From the NCBI GenBank assembly GCA_900102065.1, contig FMVK01000001.1, positions 186,001-250,000 of the forward strand: a stretch of DNA of 64,000 bases, written 5' to 3'. Below are positions 62,960 to 64,000 of this stretch, piece after piece. Within the stretch, counting starts at the first letter, position 1; each line of letters opens with the position of its first letter. The DNA comes from Lachnospiraceae bacterium XPB1003 (GTDB lineage Bacteria; Bacillota; Clostridia; Lachnospirales; Lachnospiraceae). A program made the translations under genes and the position numbers. The notes beneath the pieces are model-generated. The model was not told where the DNA came from. It was given only the letters and a program-made list of their open reading frames with translations, and searched no databases.

Positions 62960-63171
62960 ACATCCGAAAGATTTATAAAAATTGTATACAAACCACTCCC
63001 ATTAGACTGTCTCCATAGCACTAGTACCTACACTATTTTATTGTATGTACCCTGAAAAGTAAACATTTTACATTCTTGCTTCGAATCAAGGTAATATCAC
63101 GCTGGCTATGTAACCATTACTTCTTTCTACCGTTGCTTTTTATAGTATAATGTGCTACTTTACAGTGTATT
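62960..63171. other. divergent intergenic region
   Basis: About 210 bp between the cyclophilin and the third YidC-like gene. It is AT-rich with no gene or terminator. On the plus strand a perfect TATAAT at 63146-63151 lies 20 bp before the ATG at 63172; a matching -35 box is not evident. The predicted leader would be only about 14 bases, and no ribosome binding site precedes the ATG. Confidence 0.4.
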
Positions 63172-64000
63172 ATGAATATTTTTTATCTGCTCATTATGCA
63201 ACCAATTGAGTATTTTTTAGATTTCACCTTTGAATTCATGTCAAAAAGGTTTGGTAGCACCGGTATTGCAATCATCGCAGTCAGTCTAGTGATTAGTTTT
63301 CTCGTACTCCCTCTATACAAAGCAGCTGATTCAATTCAGGAAAAGGAATTAAAAAAACAGCTAAGAATGCAGCCTTGGATTGATCATATCCGTAGATCAT
63401 TCAAAGGTGATGAACGGATAATGGTACTAAACACTTATTACCGCGAACAGAAGTATCAAAAAATATTTGCTTTACGTTCAATGCTCCCTCTTCTTATCCA
63501 GGTTCCTTTTTTTATTGCAGCGTTCCACTTTCTATCCACACGCGCCGGACTGGAGGGTGACTCATTACTTATAATCAATGATCTTGGAAAACCAGATGGC
63601 CTTATCACTATCTCTAACATTTCGGTAAACTTATTGCCTGTTATAATGACTGCCGTTAATATCATTTCAGGTATACTTTATCTCAAGGGACATTCAGTTA
63701 AAGATCATTTTCAACACTATATCCTTGCTTTATTTTTTTTAGTGATCCTTTATAACAGTCCTTCTGGCCTTGTATTATATTGGACTCTCAATAATCTTTT
63801 CTCTTTATTTAAGAATATATTGATGAAGTATTCTTCCAGACCTCGTATATGGGTCTGCACCATACTAACAATTATTGGTGCCGCAAGCTTTATCTTACAA
63901 CTACTTAATAGACGTATAAATAGACTTACCGATTTTGTTTACGCTATTATCATTCTTTTAATATGTCTCTTACCAGTCTTTTTTTCACTACTCGACCGTA
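63172..64000 (+). CDS. YidC/Oxa1-like domain protein, N-terminal part of a third fusion (paralog C)
   Basis: 276 codons are open to the window edge from the ATG at 63172. The translation aligns from its first residues with paralogs A and B: NIFYLLIMQPIEYFLDF, IAIIAVSLVISFLVLPLYKA, MQPWIDHIRRSFKGDERIM, IQVPFFIAAFHFLS, and NSPSGLVLYWTLNNLFSLFK. The groove Arg position is Ser42. After the YidC-like part, helices continue (IWVCTILTIIGAASFILQLL; FVYAIIILLICLLPVFFSLL), as in B, so a phosphatase domain probably follows beyond 64000. That is inference. It is on the opposite strand from the cluster, has no Shine-Dalgarno, and has TATAAT 20 bp upstream. Confidence 0.82.
   Translation, partial: MNIFYLLIMQPIEYFLDFTFEFMSKRFGSTGIAIIAVSLVISFLVLPLYKAADSIQEKELKKQLRMQPWIDHIRRSFKGDERIMVLNTYYREQKYQKIFALRSMLPLLIQVPFFIAAFHFLSTRAGLEGDSLLIINDLGKPDGLITISNISVNLLPVIMTAVNIISGILYLKGHSVKDHFQHYILALFFLVILYNSPSGLVLYWTLNNLFSLFKNILMKYSSRPRIWVCTILTIIGAASFILQLLNRRINRLTDFVYAIIILLICLLPVFFSLLDR

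Overview
The window looks like a chromosome segment of a motile, Gram-positive member of the Lachnospiraceae (Butyrivibrio-like). The basis is AT-rich coding with Clostridia-type Shine-Dalgarno sites, a flagellin/FliS operon with a textbook sigma-D promoter, a CotH/DUF4956/VTC trio, a PglF-type dehydratase and a glycogen branching enzyme. TGA acts as a stop throughout. The genus is inference. Nearly all genes are on the minus strand; only the flotillin gene and the gene at the right edge are on plus.

1-3.5 kb is a worn accessory stretch: a cut gene, a DUF3267 membrane protein, a chimeric and frameshifted GNAT/NifX pseudogene, crcB, and a short inverted-repeat element. 2.2-10.3 kb carries a sugar aminotransferase, a PglF/CapD 4,6-dehydratase, a serine acetyltransferase, rlmH and carB. 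10.4-14.3 kb is one very large sensor (membrane domain, beta-propeller, HD-GYP, C-terminal receiver). A flotillin gene at 14.5 kb converges on the flagellar operon; between their two look-alike terminators lies about 330 bp of hairpin-rich DNA without a gene. The flagellar operon is a 1001-residue helical protein, flagellin and FliS. Then come a small membrane protein, glgB, and a 1149-residue TPR/acidic/degenerate-AAA protein with a 39-bp tandem repeat.

rsmA is followed by a 151-bp duplicate of the 3' end of tatD. The intact tatD lies 2.6 kb further on, and the two copies flank an AT-rich insert holding two glycosyltransferases. A tRNA-Lys(CTT) gene follows. From 32.5 to 62.3 kb an almost unbroken minus-strand cluster builds and exports a surface glycan: a NeuB-like synthase, GT2 transferases, GT-C membrane transferases, a GtrA/GtrB/GT-C trio, a KpsC-like protein, two HxRRGD-type (fucosyl-type) transferases, a PglK/MsbA-type ABC flippase, an ATP-grasp enzyme, a nonsense-interrupted aminotransferase and the VTC/DUF4956/CotH trio.

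The most unusual content is a set of three paralogous membrane proteins (32562-35114, 43072-45774 and 63172 to the right edge). Each begins with a YidC/Oxa1-type insertase domain. In the two complete ones this is joined, through further membrane segments, to an extracellular alkaline-phosphatase/sulfatase-superfamily domain like that of lipoteichoic acid synthase. In all three the arginine expected in the insertase groove appears to be Asn or Ser. I suggest these are dedicated glycan or lipid-head-group transferases or hydrolases whose YidC-like module has been repurposed; this is inference.
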